Part shown: positions 1-8,544 of the stretch, piece by piece
Layout: the number at the start of each line of letters is the position of its first letter
How positions within the stretch are numbered: the stretch's first letter is position 1
Assembly: GCA_018647505.1 (NCBI GenBank)
Contig: JABGSX010000027.1
Location: 1 to 54,852 of the forward strand
Source of the DNA: a bacterium
GTDB lineage: Bacteria > Babelota > Babeliae > Babelales > JABGSX01
Reading direction: 5' to 3'
DNA length: 54,852 bases
Translations under genes and position numbers: made by a program
Notes under the pieces: model-generated
Seen by the model: only the letters and a program-made list of their open reading frames with translations
Databases searched by the model: none
What the model was told of the DNA's origin: nothing

Positions 1-304
1 AGGTGGTTCTGGAAGTCTTGGCGGCTCAAGTAGTCTAAACGCCTTGGGCAGCAATAGCACCAGTGGAAGTGGATTTGGAGGAACAACAGGAACAGAGCTA
101 AATTCCACCCCAGTTCAGCTGTCAACCTCTACCGGAAGCGATTATTCAGGCTTCGGTAGTGGAAGCCTGGGTGGCTCGGGATCTCTTGATGGCTCTGGAT
201 CCCTAGGTGGTTCAGGATCTCTCGACAGCTCCGGGTCACAAGGTGGAACAGGAAACTCCTTGGGTAGTAGCAGTCTAGGAAGTGGTGGAAGCTTAGGAAG
301 CTAA
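1..304 (+). CDS. 3' end of a Gly/Ser-rich low-complexity protein (partial)
   Basis: The reading frame is open from the window edge (codons in frame from base 2) to a TAA at 302-304, so the real start lies upstream. All of the roughly 100 visible residues are low complexity: Gly, Ser, Leu and Asp in repeats of the form GSLGGSGSLDGSG, with a short Thr-rich interruption. No domain, Cys or charged cluster is visible. Such tails are common as flexible C-terminal linkers of surface or secreted proteins, but that is only analogy. A strong hairpin follows the stop codon. Function unknown. Confidence 0.7.
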   Translation, partial: GGSGSLGGSSSLNALGSNSTSGSGFGGTTGTELNSTPVQLSTSTGSDYSGFGSGSLGGSGSLDGSGSLGGSGSLDSSGSQGGTGNSLGSSSLGSGGSLGS

Positions 305-313
305 CAAATAACC

Positions 314-341
314 GGCCCCAAAGAAAAATTTCTTTGGGGCC
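314..341 (+). terminator. Hairpin terminator after the Gly/Ser-rich gene
   Basis: A perfect inverted repeat GGCCCCAAAGAAA / TTTCTTTGGGGCC lies 10 bases after the stop codon, with a tiny AA loop. The following T-tract is weak (CCTATTAAAAT), but position and stem strength fit a rho-independent terminator separating this gene from uvrC. Confidence 0.65.
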
Positions 342-410
342 CCTATTAAAATAATTCTATTTTTATCCTATGATTATTTAATATGGATACAAAAAATTCA
401 GGGTAAAAAA

Positions 411-1649
411 ATGACCGAGATGTTAAAGAATCTTCCTTTGCTTTCCGGAGTTTACTTGTTTAAAGACAAGGCTGGGAAAATTATATATATAGGCAAGTCT
501 CGGTCAATCAGAAACAGAGTAAAAAGCTACTTTCAAAAAGATCAAGACTACAAAACAAAATCGCTGATAAAAGAAGCATGTGAAATTGGACACATTGTTA
601 CACACAATGAAATTGAAGCGTTTTTATTAGAAGCTAAGCTAATTTTCGAACACCAACCAAAATATAATATTTTGTTAAAAGATGGACAACCATTCGTCTA
701 CATAATTTTCACCCTCTCTACCCTGCCCAAAATAAAGATTGTACGAAACAAAAAAGAAAATGGAGTACATTTTGGCCCATTTTTAAAAAAACAAGAAGCT
801 AGAAAAATATACGACTTTCTGGTAAAAACTTTCCGACTAAAACTATGTAACAAACGCTTAGATAATGGATGCCTTGACTATCACCTTGATATTTGTGCTG
901 GAACATGCTTAAAAGAATTTGACACAGAGGGCTATCTTTTTAGGTTTTCCCTTGCAAAAAAAGCTTTGAAAGGAGAATACAAAAAAGCTACAAAACTTAT
1001 AAAAGAAAGTATCAAAAAACACAACGACTCTCTTGAATTTGAAAAAGCTAAATATCTACAAACAATTTTAATTCATTTCGAATCAATTCACGAAAACATT
1101 AAAACTCGCTTTTCAGAAAATAAATTCGAAAAAGAAATTTTAAAACAAACCCTATCAGTAGAGCCAGAAAACGTTGCCATTCAGCTGCAAAAAATTTTAG
1201 AATTAGAAAAACCCGCAAACACAGTTGACTGTTTCGACATCTCACATTTTCAAGGACACAACATTGTGGGCTCCTGTATAAGATTCAACAATGGAATACC
1301 TGAAAAAAACAAATTTCGTCGATTCAAAATTAAATCACTAACAAACCAAGATGATTGTAAAGCCCTTATCGAAATTGTATCTAGAAGATATAAAAATAAC
1401 GATTTTCCTGATGTAATATTAATTGATGGCGGCAAAGGACAAAGAAACGCAATAACATCGATTATAAAAAATAGGCCCATTATCAGCCTGGCAAAAAAAG
1501 AAGAAATCATTTTTAGCGATAATCACACAAAAGGATTTAAGTTAAATCTCGACAGTAGTACAGGTAAATTGTTAATACAATTACGCGATTATGCCCACCA
1601 CTTTGCAATAAGTTACCACCGAGCTTTGAAAAAAAAGGAATTAAAATGA
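411..1649 (+). CDS. uvrC: UvrC-like excinuclease subunit, lacking the C-terminal HhH domain
   Basis: UvrC makes both incisions around lesions in UvrABC nucleotide excision repair. The N-terminus has the GIY-YIG nuclease core (SGVYLF near residue 12, IIYIGKS near 25). A UVR-like helical stretch lies near residues 190-225, and the RNase H-like C-terminal nuclease domain shows FDISH (about 277), ILIDGGKGQ (about 340) and a final YHRALKKKE, which matches the region of the conserved catalytic His. The protein is 412 residues against about 600 in typical UvrC and ends directly after the RNase H-like domain, so the tandem helix-hairpin-helix DNA-binding module is absent. Its stop overlaps the clpB start (ATGA), so the two are translationally coupled. 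Identity is firm; repair activity of this short form is inferred. Confidence 0.9.
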   Translation: MTEMLKNLPLLSGVYLFKDKAGKIIYIGKSRSIRNRVKSYFQKDQDYKTKSLIKEACEIGHIVTHNEIEAFLLEAKLIFEHQPKYNILLKDGQPFVYIIFTLSTLPKIKIVRNKKENGVHFGPFLKKQEARKIYDFLVKTFRLKLCNKRLDNGCLDYHLDICAGTCLKEFDTEGYLFRFSLAKKALKGEYKKATKLIKESIKKHNDSLEFEKAKYLQTILIHFESIHENIKTRFSENKFEKEILKQTLSVEPENVAIQLQKILELEKPANTVDCFDISHFQGHNIVGSCIRFNNGIPEKNKFRRFKIKSLTNQDDCKALIEIVSRRYKNNDFPDVILIDGGKGQRNAITSIIKNRPIISLAKKEEIIFSDNHTKGFKLNLDSSTGKLLIQLRDYAHHFAISYHRALKKKELK

Positions 1650-4207
1650 ATATGGATATTTTTACAGATTCAAGCAAAGAACTATTAAACAACAGCGCAG
1701 CGCTCGCTGTTGGAAAACAAAATGCAACCCTTGTACCCCTTCACACAATTGCTTCAGGAATAGAAAATGAATTTTGTCGCTCCTTTTTTCAGGTATTAGA
1801 AATACCAATTGAAGAGTTACAAGAACTGGTAAAAAAAGAAGTCGCCATTCTTCCAAAAATACAAAACGGACAACTTTCCCTTGACCCAACCATGCAAAAA
1901 TTTATAGATGCGTGCAAAAAAGAAGCTGAGCATTTTGGGGATACTTATATAAGCCTTGAACTCTTTATATTGCAATGGGCAACAACAGAAAGTATGCCAA
2001 CTACAATTCGACATTTTTTTGCACAATCTAAATTTTCAAGAGAAGCGGTTTTAAAACAAATTACATCTTTACGCAATGGAAAAAAGGTAACAGAAAAAGA
2101 AGCCGAACAAAAATACCAAATTCTCGACAAATACGCACAAAATTTAACCGAACAAGCAAAAGAAGGAAAGCTTGATCCGATTATAGGCCGACATGAAGAA
2201 ATTCGCAGGGTGGTGCAAATTCTTTCACGCAGAACAAAAAATAACCCCGTGCTAATTGGAGAACCTGGTGTTGGAAAAACAGCAATCGCCGAAGGCATAG
2301 CACAACGAATTATCAACAACGATGTTCCGGAAAGTTTGCAAAATAAAAAAATCTATTCTTTAGACCTTGGGCTTTTAATTGCAGGAGCAAAATACCAAGG
2401 AGAATTCGAAGACAGGCTTAAAAGCGTTTTAAAGGCTGTAGAAGAAAGCAGCGGAGAAATTGTTTTGTTTATAGATGAGTTACACATGCTTGTTGGAACT
2501 GGAGCCTCGGGCTCAGGAGGAATGGACGCTTCAAACATTCTAAAGCCAGCATTAGCCAGAGGAACACTTCACTGCATTGGCGCAACAACATTGAAAGAAT
2601 ACAAACAATACATAGAAAAAGATGCAGCACTAGAACGAAGGTTCCAACCTGTGCTCATTGAAGAACCAACGCAGGAAGACGCCCTTTCAATATTGCGCGG
2701 AATTAAAGAAAAATATGAGTTGCACCACGGAATAAGAATTAAGGACCAGGCCCTTGTAGACGCAGTAAGAATGGCAAGCAAACATATAAGCGATCGCTTT
2801 TTGCCAGACAAGGCAATCGATTTGATAGATGAAGCCGCTGCAATGGTTAGAATGTCAATTGACTCACAACCAGAGTCTATAGACAAGCTCGATCGCAAAA
2901 TGAGACAACTTGAAATTGAAAAAGTCGCCCTTTCAAAAGAAAAAGACGAGGCCTCCAAAAAGCGATTAGGAGAACTGGACAAAGAACTCGCGAATCTTAA
3001 AGAGGAACATCAAAAACTTGCAACTCAATGGAAAGCCGAAAAGGTCCCTTTTGAAAAAATAAATGAACTAAAAGAAGACATAGAAGTAGCAAATTATGAA
3101 TACTCCCTAGCGGAAAGAGAAGGCGATTTTGCAAAAGCATCCGAAATAAAATATGGAAAACTTTCAAAACTAGAAAATGAACTAAAAAAAGAACAGGACA
3201 AGCTCTCAAAGTTGGACACAAAACTTATAAAACAAGAAGTTGATGAAAATGACATTGCAACAGTTTTATCCCGATGGACAAAAATTCCTGTCACAAAACT
3301 AAAAAAATCCGAAACGGAAAAGCTTCTTGGAATGAGAAAATATATGGAGGAGCACGTAATTGGCCAAGATGAGGCCGTTGAAAAGGTTAGCAATGCAATC
3401 CAAATTCATCGAGCAGGACTTTCTGATGCTAACCGACCAATCGGATCATTTTTATTCCTTGGGCCAACAGGCGTTGGAAAAACAGAAATCGCAAAAACTC
3501 TTGCCGACTTTTTATTCGACGACCAAAACAAGCTCGTTAGAATTGATATGTCAGAATATATGGAACGTCATGCTGTTGCCAGATTAATTGGTTCACCCCC
3601 AGGATACGTTGGTTATGAAGAAGGAGGACAGTTAACCGAACAAGTACGCAGAAATCCTTATAGCGTTGTTTTGTTTGATGAAATAGAAAAAGCCCATCCA
3701 GAAGTCTTTAACATTTTTTTACAAATTTTAGACGAGGGACATCTAACCGATGGGCAAGGCAGAAAAATTTCCTTCAAAAACAGCATAATTATTATGACAT
3801 CAAATATAGGATCCGACATCATTTTAGAATCAAAATCAATAACAGAAAAAGTCCGCTTAGAAATTGAAAAACTTCTAAACAAACACTTCCGACCTGAATT
3901 TTTAAACAGAATCGACGCAACAGTATTCTTCAAAATGCTAACAGAAAAAGATGTAGAAAAAATTGCACACATACAAATTGCTAGACTTATTAGAAACCTA
4001 AAAGAAAAGGAAATTGATCTTTCTGTATCAGATAAAGCGCTAAGCTTTATTGCAAAAAAAGGCTACGTAAAAGAATTTGGTGCCAGACCATTAAAAAGAG
4101 CGATTCAAGATTATATTAGTGTCCCATTATCCCAATACATTCTAAAAGATCAAAGCTCAAAAAAAATAAAAGTTGATATAGCCAAAGATAAAATATCGAT
4201 AAACTAA
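1646..4207 (+). CDS. clpB: ATP-dependent disaggregase ClpB
   Basis: ClpB is a hexameric AAA+ chaperone that pulls polypeptides out of aggregates together with DnaK. The 853-residue protein has the full layout: a diverged Clp-N region (1-145), AAA1 with Walker A GEPGVGKT (205-212) and Walker B FIDELHMLVG, a long charged coiled-coil middle domain (roughly 400-540), and AAA2 with GPTGVGKT (about 610) and the pore-loop region GSPPGYVGYEEGG. The middle domain separates it from ClpA, ClpC and ClpX. Length matches the family. It overlaps uvrC by 4 bp and is followed by a bidirectional terminator. The N-terminal domain is the least conserved part. Confidence 0.96.
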   Translation: MNMDIFTDSSKELLNNSAALAVGKQNATLVPLHTIASGIENEFCRSFFQVLEIPIEELQELVKKEVAILPKIQNGQLSLDPTMQKFIDACKKEAEHFGDTYISLELFILQWATTESMPTTIRHFFAQSKFSREAVLKQITSLRNGKKVTEKEAEQKYQILDKYAQNLTEQAKEGKLDPIIGRHEEIRRVVQILSRRTKNNPVLIGEPGVGKTAIAEGIAQRIINNDVPESLQNKKIYSLDLGLLIAGAKYQGEFEDRLKSVLKAVEESSGEIVLFIDELHMLVGTGASGSGGMDASNILKPALARGTLHCIGATTLKEYKQYIEKDAALERRFQPVLIEEPTQEDALSILRGIKEKYELHHGIRIKDQALVDAVRMASKHISDRFLPDKAIDLIDEAAAMVRMSIDSQPESIDKLDRKMRQLEIEKVALSKEKDEASKKRLGELDKELANLKEEHQKLATQWKAEKVPFEKINELKEDIEVANYEYSLAEREGDFAKASEIKYGKLSKLENELKKEQDKLSKLDTKLIKQEVDENDIATVLSRWTKIPVTKLKKSETEKLLGMRKYMEEHVIGQDEAVEKVSNAIQIHRAGLSDANRPIGSFLFLGPTGVGKTEIAKTLADFLFDDQNKLVRIDMSEYMERHAVARLIGSPPGYVGYEEGGQLTEQVRRNPYSVVLFDEIEKAHPEVFNIFLQILDEGHLTDGQGRKISFKNSIIIMTSNIGSDIILESKSITEKVRLEIEKLLNKHFRPEFLNRIDATVFFKMLTEKDVEKIAHIQIARLIRNLKEKEIDLSVSDKALSFIAKKGYVKEFGARPLKRAIQDYISVPLSQYILKDQSSKKIKVDIAKDKISIN

Positions 4208-4247
4208 TAATGGTTATTTAATTTAAGCTAAAACAACTAACTTTAAC

Positions 4248-4279
4248 CGTGCCCCGTGAAATCAAATTTACGGGGCACG
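4248..4279. terminator. Bidirectional terminator between clpB and the convergent gene
   Basis: A perfect 10-bp stem CGTGCCCCGT / ACGGGGCACG with a 12-nt loop is followed by TATTTTTATTC on the + strand. It sits between two convergent stops (4207 and 4285), so it can serve both transcripts. Confidence 0.8.
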
Positions 4280-4284
4280 TATTT

Positions 4285-6408
4285 TTATTCTTTATATTCG
4301 CGATGCTCTTCAACGGCAACAACCGGAGCCCCACGCATCTTCATAGCCTGTTTTCTGACTCCGCGAGTAATAACCTCTGATGGCAAAGAACTTTCCTCAA
4401 GTCTATACCATGCATCTGGGTCAAACCCTTTTGTTACCCAACACCAACGGTTAGGCCAAACTCCATCATTGTAAGAAGAAAAAGCACTAATCTTTTCAAA
4501 GTCTTCCTCTTTTTCTAGCTTTGACAACATAAACACCGGTGCGTGATAAGCAAATATACCACGATCCTCAAGCCACTTTTTATGAGAGTAAAAATCCCTA
4601 TTGAATGAGAAATAAAGCAACGGATTCCGTTGCGAACTTAAGCCTCTTAACAAGCCTAAGTAAAACCAATTTGTTGGTAGGCCAACATTGTAAACCCCAA
4701 CCATACAACCAGGAATAGCTTTTTTAAACTCTCTCAATAAATTCCTACCAATGCCAAAGGACGCACTTTTTAAATAATTGAAATAATCATCAAATAAACT
4801 TCTGTCGTATAGATAGTGTATTTTTTCATCAAATCCTACCGGTAAACGAACAGCTCCTCGCTTCATCTTTGAAAAAAGATTAAAACTATAATCAGAAAAA
4901 TCTGTAATACCTGTATAGTTGCCCAGGCTTCCAGATGGATACATTTCAAAGTCCAAAAACACTCCACACAATGGAATACCGTTGCCAACATCAGAGTTCC
5001 AAATATCAACAAACCTATTCAACGGTTCTACACACTCCTTTACCCACAACCGCTTGTAATCCAACGGGGAAGCTGCTTTGCCGTTATACTCAGACCCATA
5101 TATATCTTTTGCCTTTTCTGGAACCGGAGCCTTGTGAAAATTATTCATCAACTCCATACCCAAAAAGATTCTTGGAACAGGCCTATTCATACCATCATAG
5201 ACTTTTTTAAGATTAAACATAAACGTTCTTATTGTTTCAAAGTTTCTTTCTCTTGACCTTGTAGCATAACCCCTGTCGCCAAGAAATATAGAAGGATTAA
5301 AGTTAAACCAGAGGGCGTTTGCACCAGAATCAAAAACATCTTGAGCTGCTTTTTTCTCAATACCTCTGTACTGATAAATATCAGACCACAACGCAAAAAC
5401 TTTTTCCTCTTCAACCCACCTGTACCGAGGAGGCGCAGGCCTGGCCTTGGCTTCTCTAAACTCTTTTTTCATAAACTCAGAGGTGATAATTTCTGGAACG
5501 ACTACCTTTGTTGAAATTGCCTCTTTAAAACCATCTTTTCTATGTATTTCTATTGCATCATGAATTGTTGCAACAACAGCCCTTACAAACTTATCTTTTA
5601 CTCTCAAATCAAATGGGGTGTATCTCCACTCTTCCTCGGGATCCGCCCCTTTAAAAACACCAATTCTGCTAACTAAAAGGGTATTTGACATTTCCCGACT
5701 GTGCAAACAAAAACCAAAATTCATGTCCTGCATATATTCAAGCGGATAATTTTTTTCTTCCAACGGTAAAATTGCTGAAATAATTGTTTCATCCTCAATT
5801 GTTTGAACAGACCGATAAGGAGCAAGCTCTCTTTTAGCATTGAAAGGCAACAAAGCTGTGTCAAAATTTCGTATAAGATTAGCCGGCCTAAAAACTCCCC
5901 TTAAGTACTTATCCATTTCGTCTCGCACTCCTGGCTTTGTTCTTGATACAACAGGAAAAAGAATGTCTAAAGTTAAAGTCTTAAAAAAAGCTACAGACTC
6001 TTCAACAACACTTGCCCCCGGAATAAACAATCCAATAAATTTGTTTTTTCTTCTGGAAAATTCCGCTAACGTTTCCACAATTTTTTTCACCAGCCAATGT
6101 TCACGATTATCAACAAAGCTATTATTACAAACCAAATATATACCATCATATTTGCCCGCGATTTCTTCTCCACTCTCATGAACGTTGTAAAAATCAACAA
6201 AGTCAACCCTTACTCCCTGTGCTTTTGTAGCTTCGATGATCGTTCTATAAGCATACGGAGTTCTTGACCCCTCAGAGTCAATCATTAAAAATCGATACTC
6301 TCTTTCAAGCGATTTTTCTGGCAAAACAATTGGCGCATAAGCCGTTCTGCAGTAAAATAAACTAAAAACCAACAAAGAAAGCACAAGACTAAAATATAAA
6401 AACTTCAT
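4285..6408 (-). CDS. Large secreted protein, glycoside-hydrolase-like (unrecognised family)
   Basis: The preferred start is the internal ATG at 6408, preceded by a GGGGGG Shine-Dalgarno element 4 bases upstream and opening a clear signal peptide (MKFLYFSLVLSLLVFSLF, cut near TAYA). The longer frame from 6447 would put 13 charged residues in front of it. The mature protein of about 680 residues has alternating strand/helix segments. An early part resembles a Rossmann-like or glutamine-amidotransferase-like fold (YRFLMIDSEGS, YDGIYLVCNNS). A later part looks like a TIM barrel with acidic strand ends (ALWFNFNPS, IFLGMELMNNF, CGVFLDFEMYPSG). The DFEMY motif resembles acid/base ends of glycosidase barrels, but I cannot assign a family. 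Single gene, divergent from tpiA and convergent with clpB. Function inferred only. Confidence 0.75.
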   Translation of the reverse strand: MKFLYFSLVLSLLVFSLFYCRTAYAPIVLPEKSLEREYRFLMIDSEGSRTPYAYRTIIEATKAQGVRVDFVDFYNVHESGEEIAGKYDGIYLVCNNSFVDNREHWLVKKIVETLAEFSRRKNKFIGLFIPGASVVEESVAFFKTLTLDILFPVVSRTKPGVRDEMDKYLRGVFRPANLIRNFDTALLPFNAKRELAPYRSVQTIEDETIISAILPLEEKNYPLEYMQDMNFGFCLHSREMSNTLLVSRIGVFKGADPEEEWRYTPFDLRVKDKFVRAVVATIHDAIEIHRKDGFKEAISTKVVVPEIITSEFMKKEFREAKARPAPPRYRWVEEEKVFALWSDIYQYRGIEKKAAQDVFDSGANALWFNFNPSIFLGDRGYATRSRERNFETIRTFMFNLKKVYDGMNRPVPRIFLGMELMNNFHKAPVPEKAKDIYGSEYNGKAASPLDYKRLWVKECVEPLNRFVDIWNSDVGNGIPLCGVFLDFEMYPSGSLGNYTGITDFSDYSFNLFSKMKRGAVRLPVGFDEKIHYLYDRSLFDDYFNYLKSASFGIGRNLLREFKKAIPGCMVGVYNVGLPTNWFYLGLLRGLSSQRNPLLYFSFNRDFYSHKKWLEDRGIFAYHAPVFMLSKLEKEEDFEKISAFSSYNDGVWPNRWCWVTKGFDPDAWYRLEESSLPSEVITRGVRKQAMKMRGAPVVAVEEHREYKE

Positions 6409-6560
6409 ACGTCCCCCCTTTTCTAAAGCCCCTTTTTTCTCTATCACAATACCAAAATCATTGACAGCCTGTAAATAGTTTTAGTGTGCGAAATACACTT
6501 TATTTTGTTTTGGGTTGATTCTTAACAACTAAAAAATCGATATGGCTTTGATTAAAAACA

Positions 6561-6586
6561 CGCAAAATGGTAATTTTGCGCAAAAT
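6561..6586. promoter_or_regulatory. Overlapping palindromes in the divergent tpiA upstream region
   Basis: The heptamer GCAAAAT or its complement occurs three times in 26 bases, forming an 8-bp inverted repeat with a 4-nt spacer (6561-6580) and an overlapping perfect 14-bp palindrome ATTTTGCGCAAAAT (6573-6586). It lies in the 225-bp gap between the divergent secreted-protein gene and tpiA. This is the expected shape of a dimeric repressor operator, but no regulator is identified. Confidence 0.35.
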
Positions 6587-6633
6587 GTGATAAAACATGA
6601 TGACATACAAAATAGGGAGAATAAGGAAACATA

Positions 6634-7392
6634 ATGCAAAAAATGAGATCACATATCTTTGTAGCAAACTGGAAAATGTGTAAAAATCTAAAAAGCTCAG
6701 TCGACTTTGTAAAAAACAACCACAAAGAATTAAAAGAGCTTGGCGAAAAAAACATTCCAATCGTTCTATGCCCATCGCTTGCAGCGATCCCATTCGTAGT
6801 ACAAGAACTGGACAACGCGCAGACATTCATCGGTGCACAAAATTGCTCGGGCTTTGAATGTGGTGCTTACACAGGTGAAACATCTGTACAAACTCTAGCT
6901 GAAGTTGGTTGTACTTTTTGCATAGTAGGACATAGCGAACGAAGACAACTTTTTAACGAAACGATAGAAGAAGTTGTTTTAAAAACTAAGCAATTAATAA
7001 ACAATAAGCTTATTCCAATAATATGCATCGGAGAAACCGCAGCAGAGCACAAAGAACAACAAACTGTAAAAATATTAGAAAAACAGCTTGGGCCGGTATT
7101 GAATATGATAAAAGAAAACAGGTCCACAGAAAGACCATTTTGCATAGCATATGAACCAGTGTGGGCCATTGGAACAGGAGTAGTTCCGACAATAAAAAAG
7201 CTCGAAGAAACATTCAAGTGGCTTCAAACATTTATAGGAAAGTATAATATCGAAGATTATGCATTACTATACGGAGGAAGCGTCAACGCAAAAAATAGTA
7301 CAAATCTAAAAAGTATTGGTTTTCTTGATGGTTTTTTAGTCGGTGGTGCAAGCTTAGATTTTCAAGAATTGAAAAAAATTGTATTATCATAG
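6634..7392 (+). CDS. tpiA: Triosephosphate isomerase
   Basis: It interconverts dihydroxyacetone phosphate and glyceraldehyde 3-phosphate in glycolysis. The family signature is complete: FVANWKM with the substrate Lys, GHSERR with the electrophilic His, AYEPVWAIGTG with the catalytic Glu and the start of loop 6, and LLYGGSVNAKN plus VGGASL for phosphate binding. Its 252 residues match the usual length. Two ATGs (6634, 6643) lie close together after an AAGGAAAC element; the first is used. secG follows 48 bp downstream on the same strand, an association seen in many bacteria. Confidence 0.97.
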   Translation: MQKMRSHIFVANWKMCKNLKSSVDFVKNNHKELKELGEKNIPIVLCPSLAAIPFVVQELDNAQTFIGAQNCSGFECGAYTGETSVQTLAEVGCTFCIVGHSERRQLFNETIEEVVLKTKQLINNKLIPIICIGETAAEHKEQQTVKILEKQLGPVLNMIKENRSTERPFCIAYEPVWAIGTGVVPTIKKLEETFKWLQTFIGKYNIEDYALLYGGSVNAKNSTNLKSIGFLDGFLVGGASLDFQELKKIVLS

Positions 7393-7440
7393 ATATGGTA
7401 TAAAAATAAACAACCTAATTAACTCTCGGAGATTAAAATT

Positions 7441-7737
7441 ATGATGCTTCATGGTTTACTCACAACACTTTTTATAGTGTTATCAATTCTTTTGATACTA
7501 CTCATTCTAGTACAAAAGGGAAAAGGCGGTATGGGGCTAGGCTCAATGGGAGGCGGAACACAAATGTTATTTGGCGGCTCAGGCGGTCAAGACCTCTTCC
7601 AAAAAATAACGTGGGTCTTGGGAGGAATATTTTTATTTGGCTCCCTCACTCTTGCACTTATGAAAACGTCAGGTCTTGATGTATCTCGTTATGTAAAAAA
7701 AACACCAATTGAAAAACAACAGCAAATAAAGAGGTAA
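7441..7737 (+). CDS. secG: Preprotein translocase subunit SecG
   Basis: A 98-residue protein with two hydrophobic helices (about 5-24 and 58-78) around a Gly/Met/Ser-rich loop (LVQKGKGGMGLGSMGGG) typical of SecG, the accessory subunit of SecYEG in the inner membrane. A good ribosome site (CTCGGAG) precedes the ATG. It lies between tpiA and the Mla permease, closely spaced, and is probably cotranscribed with both. Confidence 0.92.
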   Translation: MMLHGLLTTLFIVLSILLILLILVQKGKGGMGLGSMGGGTQMLFGGSGGQDLFQKITWVLGGIFLFGSLTLALMKTSGLDVSRYVKKTPIEKQQQIKR

Positions 7738-7753
7738 TTAAAAAAGGAAGAAC

Positions 7754-8536
7754 GTGTTTCTAATAAATTTCGTTAATAAAATCGGAGAGTCCACAATACG
7801 GACATGTACAGCTCTTGGTGAATTTTCTGTGTTCTTTTTAGAAGCCGCAAAAACATTGTTCACAACAAGGCTAAGGTTTAAAAAACTCTTCTATCAAATG
7901 GAACACATTGGTGTTAACTCACTAAACATTGTAATACTTACTGGAACCTTCGCAGGAGCGGTTTTAGCTATACAATCTTATACCGGCTTTAAGCGCTTTG
8001 GCGCAGAAGGTTACTTGGGGCCAATTGTTGCATTAAGCCTAACCCGAGAACTTGGGCCTGTTTTGGCAGCACTAATGGTAACCGGACGGGCAGGATCTTC
8101 CATAACAGCCGAATTGGCAACAATGAGCATCACAGAACAAATTGATGCCTTAAGAACCTTGTGTATAAACACGTTTCAATACCTTGTTATCCCTCGCATT
8201 TTAGCTAGTACAATAATTCTTCCCCTTCTAACACTATTTGCAATGATTTGTGGAATTGCCGGGGGCTACGTCATATGTGTATATGTTCTTAGTTTGAACG
8301 GAGAACAATATATCACTGAAATACAGTCGTACATCGAACTGAGAGACATCGTTGGCGGCTTAATTAAAGCCGCTGTGTTCGGATTCATATTTTCATTGGT
8401 CGGAACATACAAAGGCTATACAACCCGAGGGGGAGCAAGAGGTGTTGGTCTTTCAACAACAAAAAGCGTTGTTATCTCCTCAATCTTGATCCTGATATCA
8501 AACTACTTCCTCGCAATTTTAATCTTTGGAGAATGA
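7754..8536 (+). CDS. mlaE: MlaE-family ABC transporter permease
   Basis: Permease of the Mla/MCE-type phospholipid transporter in the inner membrane. The 260-residue protein starts at GTG after AAAAAGGAAGAAC and shows the diagnostic MlaE core: TGTFAGAVLAIQ, SLTRELGPVLAALMVTGRAGSS and AELATMSITEQIDALRT, followed by hydrophobic helices. The next gene is its ATPase. No MlaD (MCE domain), MlaC or MlaB gene follows; dcd on the opposite strand ends the unit, so those partners, if present, are encoded elsewhere. Confidence 0.93.
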   Translation: MFLINFVNKIGESTIRTCTALGEFSVFFLEAAKTLFTTRLRFKKLFYQMEHIGVNSLNIVILTGTFAGAVLAIQSYTGFKRFGAEGYLGPIVALSLTRELGPVLAALMVTGRAGSSITAELATMSITEQIDALRTLCINTFQYLVIPRILASTIILPLLTLFAMICGIAGGYVICVYVLSLNGEQYITEIQSYIELRDIVGGLIKAAVFGFIFSLVGTYKGYTTRGGARGVGLSTTKSVVISSILILISNYFLAILIFGE

Positions 8537-8544
8537 GGAAGAAC

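Noticed and set aside
1646-1750. Frameshift explaining the short UvrC
   Set aside because: clpB starts at 1646 overlapping the uvrC stop, and no helix-hairpin-helix sequence appears in other frames nearby.
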